DNA from: Streptomyces sp. 11x1 | Lineage (GTDB): Bacteria; Actinomycetota; Actinomycetes; Streptomycetales; Streptomycetaceae | Direction of reading: 5' to 3' | Length of the DNA: 64,000 bases | Assembly (NCBI RefSeq): GCF_032598905.1 | Contig: NZ_CP122458.1 | Location: 9,449,001 to 9,513,000 of the forward strand | Shown here: in pieces, positions 51,926-61,202 of the stretch | Layout: each line of letters opens with the position of its first letter | How positions within the stretch are numbered: position 1 is the first letter of the stretch | Notes under the pieces: model-generated | What the model saw: only the letters and a program-made list of their open reading frames with translations | Databases searched by the model: none | Told to the model about the DNA's origin: nothing | Made by a program: the position numbers and the translations under genes

Positions 51926-54900
51926 CGGCCCGACGCCGTCAGGACGACCTCGTCGGTCTCCGGCTCGCCCCAGGCCAGCTCCCGCAGCAGCGCGAGCACG
52001 CCCTCCTCCGGGTCGATCAGCTCGATGCCGCGGCGCGCGTACTCCCGGCCCAGCTCAGGGCCGACCATGCCGCCGTGCGCCCCGGCCGGCGCCCACGGGC
52101 CCCAGTGCACGGTGACGGTACGGCTGCCGGTGCCGGCGCGCCAGAGGCGGCCGAGGCGGGCGAGTGCGTCGTTGGCTGCGGCGTAGTCGGCCTGGCCGCG
52201 GTTGCCGTACACCGCCGAGACGGAGCCGAACATGACGGTGAAGGCGGGCAGTTGGGGAAGTCGCCGGAGAGCCGAGAGCAGTGCGCGGGCGCCGTCCACC
52301 TTGGTGCCGTAGACCCGTTCGAAGGAGACGGGGTCCTTCTCGGCGAGCAGCCGGTCCTCGATCACTCCGGCGGCGTGTACGACCCCGTCGATCCGGCCGT
52401 ACGTCGCGTACGTCTCCTTGACCGCCTGCTGCACGGCCTCCGCGTCCCGCAGGTCGAGTGCCCGGTACCTGGCCCGGCCGCCCGCGTCGTGTACCTCGGC
52501 CAGGGTCGCGGCGATCTCGCGGCGGGCCAGGACCCGGCCCGCTTCGCGCTCGATCTCGGCGGTGCTCAGACCGCCCCGGGCGGCGAGCGCCGCACGCAGC
52601 GCGGGCAGGTCGGTGGCGTGCGCCAGCTCGTGGTGCCCGCCCGTGCCGTCGTCGAGCGGCGTACGCCCGAGCAGTTCGACCCGGCAGCGTGCGGCGGCGG
52701 CAAGGGCGAGGGTGAACCGGGCTGTGATGCCGCGCGCGCCGCCCGCGAGGACGACGACCGACTCCGGGCCGAGCCCGAGTGCCGCGACTGCGGCGGCGCC
52801 GGAGGAGACGGGCGGGCCCAGAGGGCTCTCGTACGGTACGGGGGCGCGGCGGACGCCGCAGGTGCGCAGCACGACGGGCTCCTGGTCGGGCGCCAGCAGT
52901 TCCCCGACGAGTGCCTCGGCCTGCTCGGTGGCGGGCTCGTCGGGGTCGAGCTCCACGGCGCGGACCACGGTGCCGGGGTATTCGCGGGCCACGGTGCGCA
53001 CGAAGCCGTCGAGGCCGCTGGTGTCGTCGGGGAGGCGGGGGCAGAGCAGCCGGAGCGGGCCGCGCAGCAGCAGTTCCTGGAGCACGGTGAGCTTGGCGGG
53101 CAGCAGTTGTTGTTCCGTACCCGTGAGAGCGCCCAGGTGCAGCACTCCGTCGACCGGGCCGGTGTGCCCGGCGAGCTGTGCCGTGTCCGGGCCGCCACGG
53201 GCGGCGAGCGCGCCGAGTGCGGTGAGCCGGGTGACGAGTGCCCGTGCGAGTGGCGTGTCGTCCGCGACGATCAGGAACCGCTTCCCGCGCAGCTGTGCCG
53301 CGCCTTCGGCGCCGGGCACGGGCGCCGGGTCGAGCGGGGCGGGCCGCAGCAGATAGCGGTGGGGAGCCTGGCCGGTGAGCGGGGCGGGGGACTCCTCGGC
53401 GACGGGGGCCGAGGTGGCGAGGGCGGGTGCCGGGTCCGGGTCGGCGAGCGCCTTCGCGCGGGCCCGCAGCCAGTCGGCGATCCCGGCGGCGGTGCGCTCC
53501 CGGGTCAGCTCCTCCAGGTCCGCGTCCGGCAACGACCGCAGATCCGCACCCGAGCCCAGCAGCCGCCGTCCCAGCTCCCCGGCGATCTCCGTCCGCTTGA
53601 TCGAATCCACACTCAGATCCGCCTCCAGATCCGACTCCGCCCCCACCATCTCCACCGGATATCCCGTACGTTCCGCGATCACCGCCAGCACCTCGGCCAG
53701 CACATCCACCCCCACCGGAGCGGGAGCGGGGGCCGGAGCCGCAGCGAGAGCGGCCGGAGCCGGGGCCGGAAGGGGTTCGGGGGTCGGCAAAGCCGCCTGC
53801 GGCGCGGGCGGAGCCCCGAGGTAGCCGAGGAGCACGTCCCGTTGTGCGGCCAGCATCTCCCGGCTGTTGCGCAGGAACTCCCGGAGCAGTTCTTCCCGTT
53901 CGCCCGTCGTCGTCGCATCACTGGTCCGCTCTCCGGCCCGCGGGATGCCCGAGATGCGCCGGGCCGGGCGCAGCGCTCCCGGCACCGGCCGGCCGTCCGC
54001 CGTGCGTACAAGGTGACCGTCGACCGTCCAGCCGGGCCGCTCCGGCACGGCGGCCGGGTCGGCGAGTGCCGTGTCGCGTCCGCTGAAGAGCCGTGCGGGC
54101 GCCACCGGGACACCGGCCGCGGCGAGCCGGGCCAGGGCTTCCAGGTGGCCGCGCAGGCCCGAGTCGGGGCGGGGTTCGAACGGGACGGCGACGTGCGGCC
54201 GGTCGCCGAGGATCTGGCCGACCAGACCGGTGAGCACGGTGCCGGGCCCGCACTCGACGAAGATCCGCGCCCCGGCGTCGTACATCGCCTCGATCTGCTC
54301 GGCGAAACGGACGGGGGCGGCGATCTGCTCGGCGAGGTCGGTCCGTATCCGGGCGGGGTCCCCGGCATAGCGGGTGCCGGTGAGATTGGCCCAGACCGGG
54401 AACTCCGGGCCGCGCACGGTGTACGCCGTCAGGATCTCGGCGAAACGGGACACGGCCCCGGCGACCAGCGGGCTGTGGAAGGCGCAGGCGACGGGCAGCG
54501 GGCGGACGGCGAACCCGGCGTCGGTGAGCGCGTCGACGGCTTCGGCGACGGCGTCCCTCGGGCCCGAGAGCACGCTCTGCGCGGGCGCGTTGTGGTTGGC
54601 GACGACGACCCGCTCGGCCAGGCCTGCCCCGGCGAGCACCCGGGTCACCTGCTCGGAGGAGGCCGCGGCGGCGGCCATGGTGCCGGGATCGGGCCCCTGT
54701 GCGCCGGTCGCGGCGAGGATCGCCTCGGCCCGCTCCCGGCTGAGGTCACCGAGCGTGTCGGGGTCGAGGGCGCCCGCGGCGCAGAGCGCGACGAGTTCGC
54801 CGTAGGAGTGCCCTGCGGCCATGTCGGGGCGGACACCGACCGCGGTGAGGGTGTCGTACGCGGCGAGGCCGACCGCCCCGAGCGCGGGCTGGGCGTGGCG

Positions 54901-57900
54901 GGTGTCGGTGAGCCGGGCGACCTGTGCGGCGCGTTCGGCGGCGTCGAAGGCGGCGGGCGGGAAGAGGGCGGCGGCCGGGGCGTGGTACAGGTGGCGGCCG
55001 AGTTCGGGGAAGGCGGTGAACAGCTCGGCGAACATGCCGGGGCGCTGGCTGCCCTGGCCGGGGAAGAGGAACGCCACCTTGCCACCGTCGTTGCTTTCGC
55101 CGTCGCCGTCGGCCGCCCCGGCGGGGGCGCCTGTGGCCGGGAACACTCCGCTTCTCCCGGGCGTGCCGTCGAGGAGGTCCCGTATCAGGTGCGGGAGTTC
55201 GGTGACGGACTCGGCGACCACGGCACCGAGGAGCGGGCCCGGGCCGGTCTCCGCGCGCTGTGCGGCGGTACGCGCCAGGTCCCGCAGCCGCCAGTGGCCG
55301 CTCGCCGCGAGGCCGGCGAGTTCCTCGGCCGCCGCGCGGGTGCGGAAGACGAACAGCTCGGCGGGCCAGACGTCGTGGCTCTGGCGCGGCGGCGCTCCGG
55401 CGTCGGCGTGGGCCCGCAGCACCACGTGGAAGTTGGTGCCGCCGAATCCGAAGGCGCTCACCCCGGCGACGCGGCGGGCGGCGGGCTCGGCCCAGGGCCG
55501 GGCCTCGCTGTGGAAGACGAATGGGCTGTCGGGGCCGGTCCAGACGGGGTTGGGCACGTCGATATGCAGGGTGGGCGGGCGCACGCCGGTATGCAGGGCG
55601 AGCGCGGTCTTGATCAGTCCGGCGAGACCGGCGGCGCACTTGGTGTGCCCGATCTGGGACTTGACGGAGCCCACGACGCAGTTGCCGGGCGCGGCCCCGG
55701 CCTCCTCGAACAGCCGGGTGAGCGTGCTGAGTTCGGTGCGGTCGCCGACGACGGTCCCGGTGCCGTGGGCCTCGATCAGGCCGACCTCGGCGGGCGAGAC
55801 GCGGGCCTGCGCGTAGGCGCGTTCCAGGGCGGCGCGCTGGCCCTCGGGGCGGGGCGCGGTCAGGCCGAGGGAGCGGCCGTCGCTGGCGCTGCCGACGCCC
55901 TCGATGACGGCGTAGATCCGGTCGCCGTCCCGCTCGGCGTCGGCGCGGCGCTTGAGTACGAGACAGGCGACGCCCTCGCCGAGTGCGATGCCGTCGGCGG
56001 CCGCGTCGAACGTACGGCAGCGGCCGGTGGGCGACAGCGCGTGCGCGGAGGAGAAGAGCAGGTAGTCGTTGATGCCGTTGTGCAGGTCGGCGCCGCCGCA
56101 CAGGGCCACGTCGGCGGCACCGAAGGCCAGTTCCTTGCAGGCGGCGTCGACGGCGGCCAGGGAGGAGGCGCAGGCGGCGTCGACGGTGTAGTTGGCGCCG
56201 CCGAGGTCGAGCCGGTTGGCGATCCGGCCGGCGATGACGTTGGCGAGCATGCCGGGGAAGGAGTCCTCGGTGAGCTTCGGGAGCTGCTCCTCCAGGTCCT
56301 CGGGAAGACGGCCGATGTACGAGGGCAGGACGCCGCGCAGCGTCGCGGCGCCGGAGATGTCGCTGCCCGCCTCGGCACCGAAGACGACGCAGGTCCGCTC
56401 GCGCGGGAAGGCCCGGCGGTCGAGCCCGGCGTCGGCGAGCGCCCGCCTGGCCGCCTCCAGGGCGAGGAGCTGGACGGGTTCGATGGCGGCCAGGGAGGCG
56501 GGCGGGATTCCGTAGGCCAGCGGGTCGAAGGGGATCGGAGGCAGAAAACCGCCCCACTTGGACGCGGACACGTCGTCCGCCTCGGCGTCCGCGCCGAAGT
56601 GCAGCGCGGGATCCCAGCGGGTGTCCGGGACCTCGGTGATCGCGTCGGCGCCGGCGAGCACCTGGGCCCAGTAGGCGGGCAGGTCGGCGGCGCCGGGGAA
56701 CATGCTGGCCATGCCGACGACGGCGATGTCGAGCGGTTCGGGAGCGGGGGCCGGGTTCCGCTCGGGTACCGTACCGCCCGCGTGGCGGACGTCAGCGGCG
56801 AGTTCGGCGGTGCGGCGCCCGTAGAAGTCGGCGGCCCCGTCGGTGACCGCGTGGTGCAGGGCGTCGACGGTGGTGACGGCGGAGCGGAGCACGGCGACCT
56901 CGCCGGCCATGAACATGCCCGCTTCGCGCTGGCGCTCCTCGTCGACGTCGAGCAGCTCGTGGCCGACCCGCTCGACGCCCTTGCTGGCGATGCGCAGGCG
57001 GCCGACGTTGAGCCGCTCCAGCTCCTGCCAGACCTGCCGCTCGGGTATCCCCTGAGTCCGCAGCTCGTCCTTGACCTCCTGGTACGTGTCGCTGAACGCG
57101 CTGGGCAGGCAGCGGGTGGTGTGGCCGGGCGCGGTGTGCAGGAGCGTGGTCGACGTGGCGTCCAAGACCGCGCGCTGGAACAGCGGCCGGATGGCGCCGC
57201 ACTCGACGGCCTCCTCGGTGAAGAGGTAGCCGGTGCCCATCAGAACGCCGACGACGGCACCGCGGGTGGTGAGCGGGGCGGCGAGCGCGGAGACCATGGC
57301 GGCAGAGCGCTCGTCGTGGATGCCGCCCGCGAACAGCACCTGTACGTCCTGTGGGTCGGCGGCGTCACCGCCATCGGTGTGCCCGTCGTCGGCCGCCGCG
57401 TCGAGGAAGTCCTCCAGGACGGCCAGTTGCGCCTCCCAGAGAGGGAAGCTGTTGCGCGGCCCGATGTGCCCGCCGCACTCGGCGCCCTCGAAGACGAAGC
57501 GCCGGACGCCGGCCGCCAGGAACTGGCCGAGCAGCCCGGGTGACGGCACGTGCAGAAAGGTACGGATGCCCTCGGCCTCCAGAGCGGCCGCCTGGGAGGG
57601 ACGGCCGCCCGCGATGACGGCGTGGCTGGGGCGCAGCTCACGGATGGCCTCCAGTTGGGCGGTGCGTATCTCTTCCGGAACGAAGCCGAGGATGCCGACA
57701 CCCCAGGAGCGGCCGCCGAGCGCGGACCTGGTCTGCTCTAGCAGGGTGCGGGTCTGCTCGGGCCCGGCCAGGGCGAGCGCGACGACCGGCAGTCCGCCGC
57801 CGTCCGCGACGGCCGCCGCGAACCGCGCCTGGTCGCTGACCCGGGTCATCGGGCCCTGGACGACCGGCAGCGCGGTGCCGAGCGCCCGGCACATCGGCGA

Positions 57901-58776
57901 GCCGCCGCGCAGCACGGCGCCGTCGTCCGCCACGGCGGCGTCGATGCCCTCCGTGACGGCGGCGAGGGCGCGGTCCACGGTGCCGTACCGCTCGGCGAAC
58001 CGGGCGGCGAGAAAGGCATCCTGGCCCAGCGGCAGGGGCCGGTCGCGCAGGACGGCCGGGAGGCCGGGGCGGCTCCGGTCGAGCACCCGGCAGCCGTCGA
58101 CGACGACGGTCTCGGTGCCGTCGGCGGCGCGCAGCAGACCGGCGGCCGCAGGGGCCGTACCGGCCTCGTCGAGCAGTGCGAGCTGGATGTCCAGTACGAC
58201 TCCGCGGGCGCCCGCGAGCACGGCGGCGGCCGCGGTGTGCGGCCCGATGCCGCCGCAGGCCCACACCGGCAGGTCGGCCGGTACGGCGCCGAGGACACGC
58301 TGGAGCAGCACGAAGGTGGAGTGTTCGCCGCAGGGGCCGCCGGACTCCTCGCCGCGCACGACGAGCCCGGTGACACCGTCGGCCACGGCCCGGACGGCCT
58401 CGCCGGGGCCGCGGACCTCGGCGAGCACGGCGGGGTCCGCGGCGGCGGCGCGGGCGGCGGCCCGGACCTCGGCGACGGTCCAGGGCGCGTCGGGGGCGAG
58501 GAGCACGGTGCACGGTCCGGCGGCCGGGTCCGCGGTGCGCCGCGTTTCGGCGGGCGCCGGGGCCCACAGCTCTTCGGGGCGCAGCGCACAGTCGGCGGGG
58601 ACCCGCACGCCGTGGCGGCCGGGGGCCCACTGCCGCAAGAGGGTCAGGGCCTCGCGGGCGGCGCGGGCGCCCGGGCCGAGGTCGAGGACACCGGACCCAC
58701 CGGCCCGGCAGACGGCGGCGGCGAGGCGGGGGTCCGGTGCACCCAACGGGCTGACGCCGATAACGGTGTGCGTCAT
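51922..58776 (-). CDS. PUFA-synthase-like megaenzyme: PfaD-type ER-KS-AT-ACP-KR
   Basis: 2284 residues. The first 680 or so resemble PfaD, the flavin enoyl reductase of PUFA synthases (PVVQGPMTRVSD, FEGAECGGHIGPRNS, LFAGGIHDERSAAM). Then come a KS (about 683-1115, DAACASS), an AT (about 1235-1515, FPGQGSQ and GHSYGE), one ACP of PUFA type (DLSVDSIKRTE near 1725) and a KR (about 2010-2284, AGGARGI and YAAANDALARLG). PfaD is normally a separate protein; here it is fused to the front. ATG 58776 has GAGGAG about ten bases upstream. With the next gene it can extend, reduce and dehydrate a chain iteratively. Confidence 0.92.
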   Translation of the reverse strand: MTHTVIGVSPLGAPDPRLAAAVCRAGGSGVLDLGPGARAAREALTLLRQWAPGRHGVRVPADCALRPEELWAPAPAETRRTADPAAGPCTVLLAPDAPWTVAEVRAAARAAAADPAVLAEVRGPGEAVRAVADGVTGLVVRGEESGGPCGEHSTFVLLQRVLGAVPADLPVWACGGIGPHTAAAAVLAGARGVVLDIQLALLDEAGTAPAAAGLLRAADGTETVVVDGCRVLDRSRPGLPAVLRDRPLPLGQDAFLAARFAERYGTVDRALAAVTEGIDAAVADDGAVLRGGSPMCRALGTALPVVQGPMTRVSDQARFAAAVADGGGLPVVALALAGPEQTRTLLEQTRSALGGRSWGVGILGFVPEEIRTAQLEAIRELRPSHAVIAGGRPSQAAALEAEGIRTFLHVPSPGLLGQFLAAGVRRFVFEGAECGGHIGPRNSFPLWEAQLAVLEDFLDAAADDGHTDGGDAADPQDVQVLFAGGIHDERSAAMVSALAAPLTTRGAVVGVLMGTGYLFTEEAVECGAIRPLFQRAVLDATSTTLLHTAPGHTTRCLPSAFSDTYQEVKDELRTQGIPERQVWQELERLNVGRLRIASKGVERVGHELLDVDEERQREAGMFMAGEVAVLRSAVTTVDALHHAVTDGAADFYGRRTAELAADVRHAGGTVPERNPAPAPEPLDIAVVGMASMFPGAADLPAYWAQVLAGADAITEVPDTRWDPALHFGADAEADDVSASKWGGFLPPIPFDPLAYGIPPASLAAIEPVQLLALEAARRALADAGLDRRAFPRERTCVVFGAEAGSDISGAATLRGVLPSYIGRLPEDLEEQLPKLTEDSFPGMLANVIAGRIANRLDLGGANYTVDAACASSLAAVDAACKELAFGAADVALCGGADLHNGINDYLLFSSAHALSPTGRCRTFDAAADGIALGEGVACLVLKRRADAERDGDRIYAVIEGVGSASDGRSLGLTAPRPEGQRAALERAYAQARVSPAEVGLIEAHGTGTVVGDRTELSTLTRLFEEAGAAPGNCVVGSVKSQIGHTKCAAGLAGLIKTALALHTGVRPPTLHIDVPNPVWTGPDSPFVFHSEARPWAEPAARRVAGVSAFGFGGTNFHVVLRAHADAGAPPRQSHDVWPAELFVFRTRAAAEELAGLAASGHWRLRDLARTAAQRAETGPGPLLGAVVAESVTELPHLIRDLLDGTPGRSGVFPATGAPAGAADGDGESNDGGKVAFLFPGQGSQRPGMFAELFTAFPELGRHLYHAPAAALFPPAAFDAAERAAQVARLTDTRHAQPALGAVGLAAYDTLTAVGVRPDMAAGHSYGELVALCAAGALDPDTLGDLSRERAEAILAATGAQGPDPGTMAAAAASSEQVTRVLAGAGLAERVVVANHNAPAQSVLSGPRDAVAEAVDALTDAGFAVRPLPVACAFHSPLVAGAVSRFAEILTAYTVRGPEFPVWANLTGTRYAGDPARIRTDLAEQIAAPVRFAEQIEAMYDAGARIFVECGPGTVLTGLVGQILGDRPHVAVPFEPRPDSGLRGHLEALARLAAAGVPVAPARLFSGRDTALADPAAVPERPGWTVDGHLVRTADGRPVPGALRPARRISGIPRAGERTSDATTTGEREELLREFLRNSREMLAAQRDVLLGYLGAPPAPQAALPTPEPLPAPAPAALAAAPAPAPAPVGVDVLAEVLAVIAERTGYPVEMVGAESDLEADLSVDSIKRTEIAGELGRRLLGSGADLRSLPDADLEELTRERTAAGIADWLRARAKALADPDPAPALATSAPVAEESPAPLTGQAPHRYLLRPAPLDPAPVPGAEGAAQLRGKRFLIVADDTPLARALVTRLTALGALAARGGPDTAQLAGHTGPVDGVLHLGALTGTEQQLLPAKLTVLQELLLRGPLRLLCPRLPDDTSGLDGFVRTVAREYPGTVVRAVELDPDEPATEQAEALVGELLAPDQEPVVLRTCGVRRAPVPYESPLGPPVSSGAAAVAALGLGPESVVVLAGGARGITARFTLALAAAARCRVELLGRTPLDDGTGGHHELAHATDLPALRAALAARGGLSTAEIEREAGRVLARREIAATLAEVHDAGGRARYRALDLRDAEAVQQAVKETYATYGRIDGVVHAAGVIEDRLLAEKDPVSFERVYGTKVDGARALLSALRRLPQLPAFTVMFGSVSAVYGNRGQADYAAANDALARLGRLWRAGTGSRTVTVHWGPWAPAGAHGGMVGPELGREYARRGIELIDPEEGVLALLRELAWGEPETDEVVLTASGR

Positions 58777-59276
58777 GGGGGGAGGCTCCTCTGTGCGATC
58801 GAGGGGGGTGTGCGATCGGGACGAGCGGATTCGGCGCACGCCGCGCGCTCTGGAGCTGATGACCCGTCAGATACTAATGGGTAGTCAGTTATCTGGCTGC
58901 ACCCCCGACATCGATCGGTGAACAGGAGCCGCAATGAGTCGGACCCGGTCGCCGCAGAGCTCGGCCATGTCGTTGATGTCGGAAATCGGCATGACCGCCG
59001 GCCGTGACCGCACGCCTGTCCGCGCGGCCTCTCGTAGCTGACCTCGCCTCCTGCGTTGCCTCCCGCGGCGCGGTGTTGATCAAGGGCTACGGGGCGTTCG
59101 CCCTGCCCCCTTACCCGCCCCACCGCGGGCGGTGAAGCCGCCCTGGGTCGCTGACCTTGGACGATGGGACGTAAAGGTTCCATGTCACAGATCGGGAGAA
59201 CACCCGCGAGAGACCACGGACCCCTTCCGGGGCCGTGTCCGATTCGCCCCTGCCCGCCGCCGTCCTGGTCGCGTTC
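58777..59276. other. Promoter region of the lipid/polyketide operon
   Basis: About 500 bp without a supported gene. It must hold the promoter of the minus-strand megasynthase operon. CAGATA (58868-58873) and TATCTG (58890-58895) form an inverted repeat about 95 bp before the start codon, with further partial symmetry inside; it is a candidate operator in an otherwise featureless stretch. Confidence 0.5.
58868..58895. promoter_or_regulatory. Inverted repeat CAGATA-N16-TATCTG
   Basis: Exact 6-bp arms in an AT-rich patch upstream of the PfaD/KS megaenzyme gene. Inner bases are partly symmetric as well (ACTAAT and GTCAGT). It could bind a TetR-type repressor; none lies directly beside it. Confidence 0.4.
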
Positions 59277-59316
59277 GCGGCAGGCACGGATGACCGTGGG
59301 GGCCCGTGCCTGCCGC
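59277..59316 (-). terminator. Strong hairpin terminator after the polyester hydrolase
   Basis: GCGGCAGGCACGG pairs perfectly with CCGTGCCTGCCGC (13 bp, 14-nt loop), 28 bases beyond the stop of the minus-strand hydrolase. Confidence 0.85.
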
Positions 59317-59343
59317 ACTTGCGCTGGGTTGCATCCGCTGGGA

Positions 59344-60207
59344 TTACAGCGGGCAGGTGATCTGGAGGACGACCGTGTTGGGGTCGTTGGGGGTGGGGCA
59401 GAGGAACTGGTCGTAGCGGGTGTCGTTGTCGACGAAGCGCTTCAGCCAGGAAACGCTGTACTGGGCGATCGTGGTGTTCGGGTCGGTGAAGGTGAAGTGG
59501 TCGGTGTCCTTGAGCACGATGAGTGACTTGTCGGGGGCGTTGGCCAGCCCGTTGTAGAAGGGCAGGGCGAAGTCGTCGACGGAGGCGACGGTGTCACCGT
59601 CGGCGCCGAAGATCATGGTGGGGACCGTGATCCGGCTGGAGACGTTGCTGAGGTCCCACGGTGCCAGCGGGATGGCCGCCTTGAGCGACGGGCGGCTCGC
59701 CGCGCTCTGCAGCGAGCCGCCGCCGCCCATCGACCAGCCCATCACGGCCAGCCGGTCGGGGTCGATCCGGTTCTTCACCGTGCTCTGGGCCGTCAGATAG
59801 GTGAGTGCGGCGAGTTGCTGCCTACTGCGGTCGGTGGGGAAGTCCCACAGCGCATTGGTGTTCAGGGTCATCACCACGAAGCCCTGGGAAGCCAGCCGGG
59901 GTCCGTACCAGGCGATGTCCGACTGCGAGGCGAGGAAGCCGGGCATGATGACGATGGCACCGAAGGTGCCCTCGCTGGTGTCGGTGGGGTAGTAGACGGT
60001 GCCGCTGTTGAAGCCTTGGCCGCTGCCTGCCGGCACGGTGACCGAGCCGATGGCGAAGGGACCGGTTTCGGCGGTGATGCTCTCCAGGGTCGGGACCGGG
60101 CCGCGCTCGTAGGGGTTCTGGGAATCAGCCTGAGCCGGGGTGGCGAGGGCGGTCGCCATGACGACCGCGATGATCGCCGTGAGCGCTCGGAACGGGACCA
60201 GTTTCAC
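59344..60207 (-). CDS. Secreted polyester hydrolase / cutinase, PETase-like
   Basis: A 287-residue secreted enzyme of the bacterial cutinase/PET-hydrolase family, with a signal peptide ending near PAQA. Triad: Ser159 in GWSMGG, Asp205 in GADGDTVA and His237 in DTDHF. Trp158 before the nucleophile is the residue of Ideonella PETase, where most actinobacterial cutinases have His. Trp184 in APWD matches the wobbling Trp. The oxyanion aromatic is Phe91 in PGFLASQS in place of Tyr. Cys270 and Cys285 can form the C-terminal disulfide. The region WLKRFVDNDTRYDQFLCP is a family hallmark. It hydrolyses ester polymers such as cutin; activity on PET is only a possibility. Confidence 0.92.
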   Translation of the reverse strand: MKLVPFRALTAIIAVVMATALATPAQADSQNPYERGPVPTLESITAETGPFAIGSVTVPAGSGQGFNSGTVYYPTDTSEGTFGAIVIMPGFLASQSDIAWYGPRLASQGFVVMTLNTNALWDFPTDRSRQQLAALTYLTAQSTVKNRIDPDRLAVMGWSMGGGGSLQSAASRPSLKAAIPLAPWDLSNVSSRITVPTMIFGADGDTVASVDDFALPFYNGLANAPDKSLIVLKDTDHFTFTDPNTTIAQYSVSWLKRFVDNDTRYDQFLCPTPNDPNTVVLQITCPL

Positions 60208-60229
60208 GGGGTTCCTCTCGGACAGGCTG

Positions 60230-60892
60230 TCAGTTGGTGTAGACGGCGGGAGAGTCGCTGACGCTGCTGTCGACCACGGGGGCGTAGGTGGCGGTGAAGT
60301 AGCCGTTGGCCGTGCACAGCGCCGAGCCGGAGACCTTGGTGAACTTCTGGTTGGTGAAGGTCAGACCGTTGTCGCTGTTGGAGCTCACCGCGGAGAGGCT
60401 GGGCGCCTGGTAGACACAGGTGATGGAGCCCAGCAGAGTGGAGAGCGCCACCGTGGTCTGGATCGCCCTGCCCGGGGCCGCGGTCACCGTGACGGTGCCG
60501 TCGGAGGAGGCGGCTGTGTTGTAGGGCAGGTCATCGACGGTGATGCTCTGTACCCCGAAGACGCCGAAGACGTTGCTGGTGCAGCCGTTGAAGGTCTGTG
60601 AGGTCGCGGACTCGGTGGCGGTGCCCGGGGCGGCGGGGTTCGCCGTCACCGTGGCGGAGAGTGTCGATTCGGTGCAGGTGATGCCGGAGGTGCCGTTGCT
60701 GCTGGTGGCGAGGGTGGCGTTGGTGCCGCTCGCCAACGATGCGGTGAGTACGTCGCCGACGGAGACGGCGTTGCCGTCGGCACTGCCGTAGGTGAGCACG
60801 GCGGTGTCCGCCGGGGCGGCGGTGGCCGGGAGGATGGCCAGGGCCGTCGAGGCGGCTGTGGCGACCAGGGTGGAGACGGCGTATCTGCGCAT
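60230..60892 (-). CDS. Secreted protein of unknown function
   Basis: A 220-residue protein with a signal peptide (MRRYAVSTLVATAASTALA, cleavage near TAAPA). The mature part is Ser/Thr/Ala-rich and probably beta-rich, with four Cys (two pairs: TCTES and NGCTSN; ITCVYQ and SALCTA). I do not recognise an enzyme motif. It lies 22 bp upstream of the polyester hydrolase on the same strand, so the two are probably co-secreted; a surface-binding or accessory role is conceivable. GAGGA precedes the ATG. Confidence 0.8.
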   Translation of the reverse strand: MRRYAVSTLVATAASTALAILPATAAPADTAVLTYGSADGNAVSVGDVLTASLASGTNATLATSSNGTSGITCTESTLSATVTANPAAPGTATESATSQTFNGCTSNVFGVFGVQSITVDDLPYNTAASSDGTVTVTAAPGRAIQTTVALSTLLGSITCVYQAPSLSAVSSNSDNGLTFTNQKFTKVSGSALCTANGYFTATYAPVVDSSVSDSPAVYTN

Positions 60893-61125
60893 GCGGGTTC
60901 CTCTTCCACTTGCATGGGTGACGAGCAGGGTCGGGCCGCTGCCCCGGGGAGTGGGGCAGCGGATCGCGCATTGCCGTTCCCGAGTGAGATGGAACGGCCG
61001 ACCGGCCCGGTCCCTGACGTGGCGTCAGAGATTCGGTGCACTTGTTGCGGCCTTGCAGGGTGCGTGACACTGACGGCCCCGGCCGCTCTACGACCGCGGG
61101 CTGCACGAGAAGAAAACCTGTGAGA

Positions 61126-61154
61126 GTTGTAAACCTGACGGGTATTCAAGTCAA
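61126..61154 (-). promoter_or_regulatory. Candidate promoter for the secreted protein/hydrolase pair
   Basis: On the minus strand, TTGACT and TACAAC are separated by 17 bases, about 235 bp before the ATG at 60892. The -35 is good and the -10 is fair. The rest of the 310-bp divergent region (60893-61202) holds nothing else I can support. Confidence 0.4.
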
Positions 61155-61202
61155 GGCGCGCGTACAAGAAGGCGCGCGCCCAAGTTCGAGGAAGGATGCG
61201 GA

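Noticed and set aside
52075..57543. An 1822-codon open frame on the plus strand antisense to the large megaenzyme
   Set aside because: It mirrors the GC-biased codons of the real KS-AT-ACP-KR gene; composition is Gly/Arg/Val-rich with no domain. The same applies to long antisense frames at 47645-51403 and 13283-16366.
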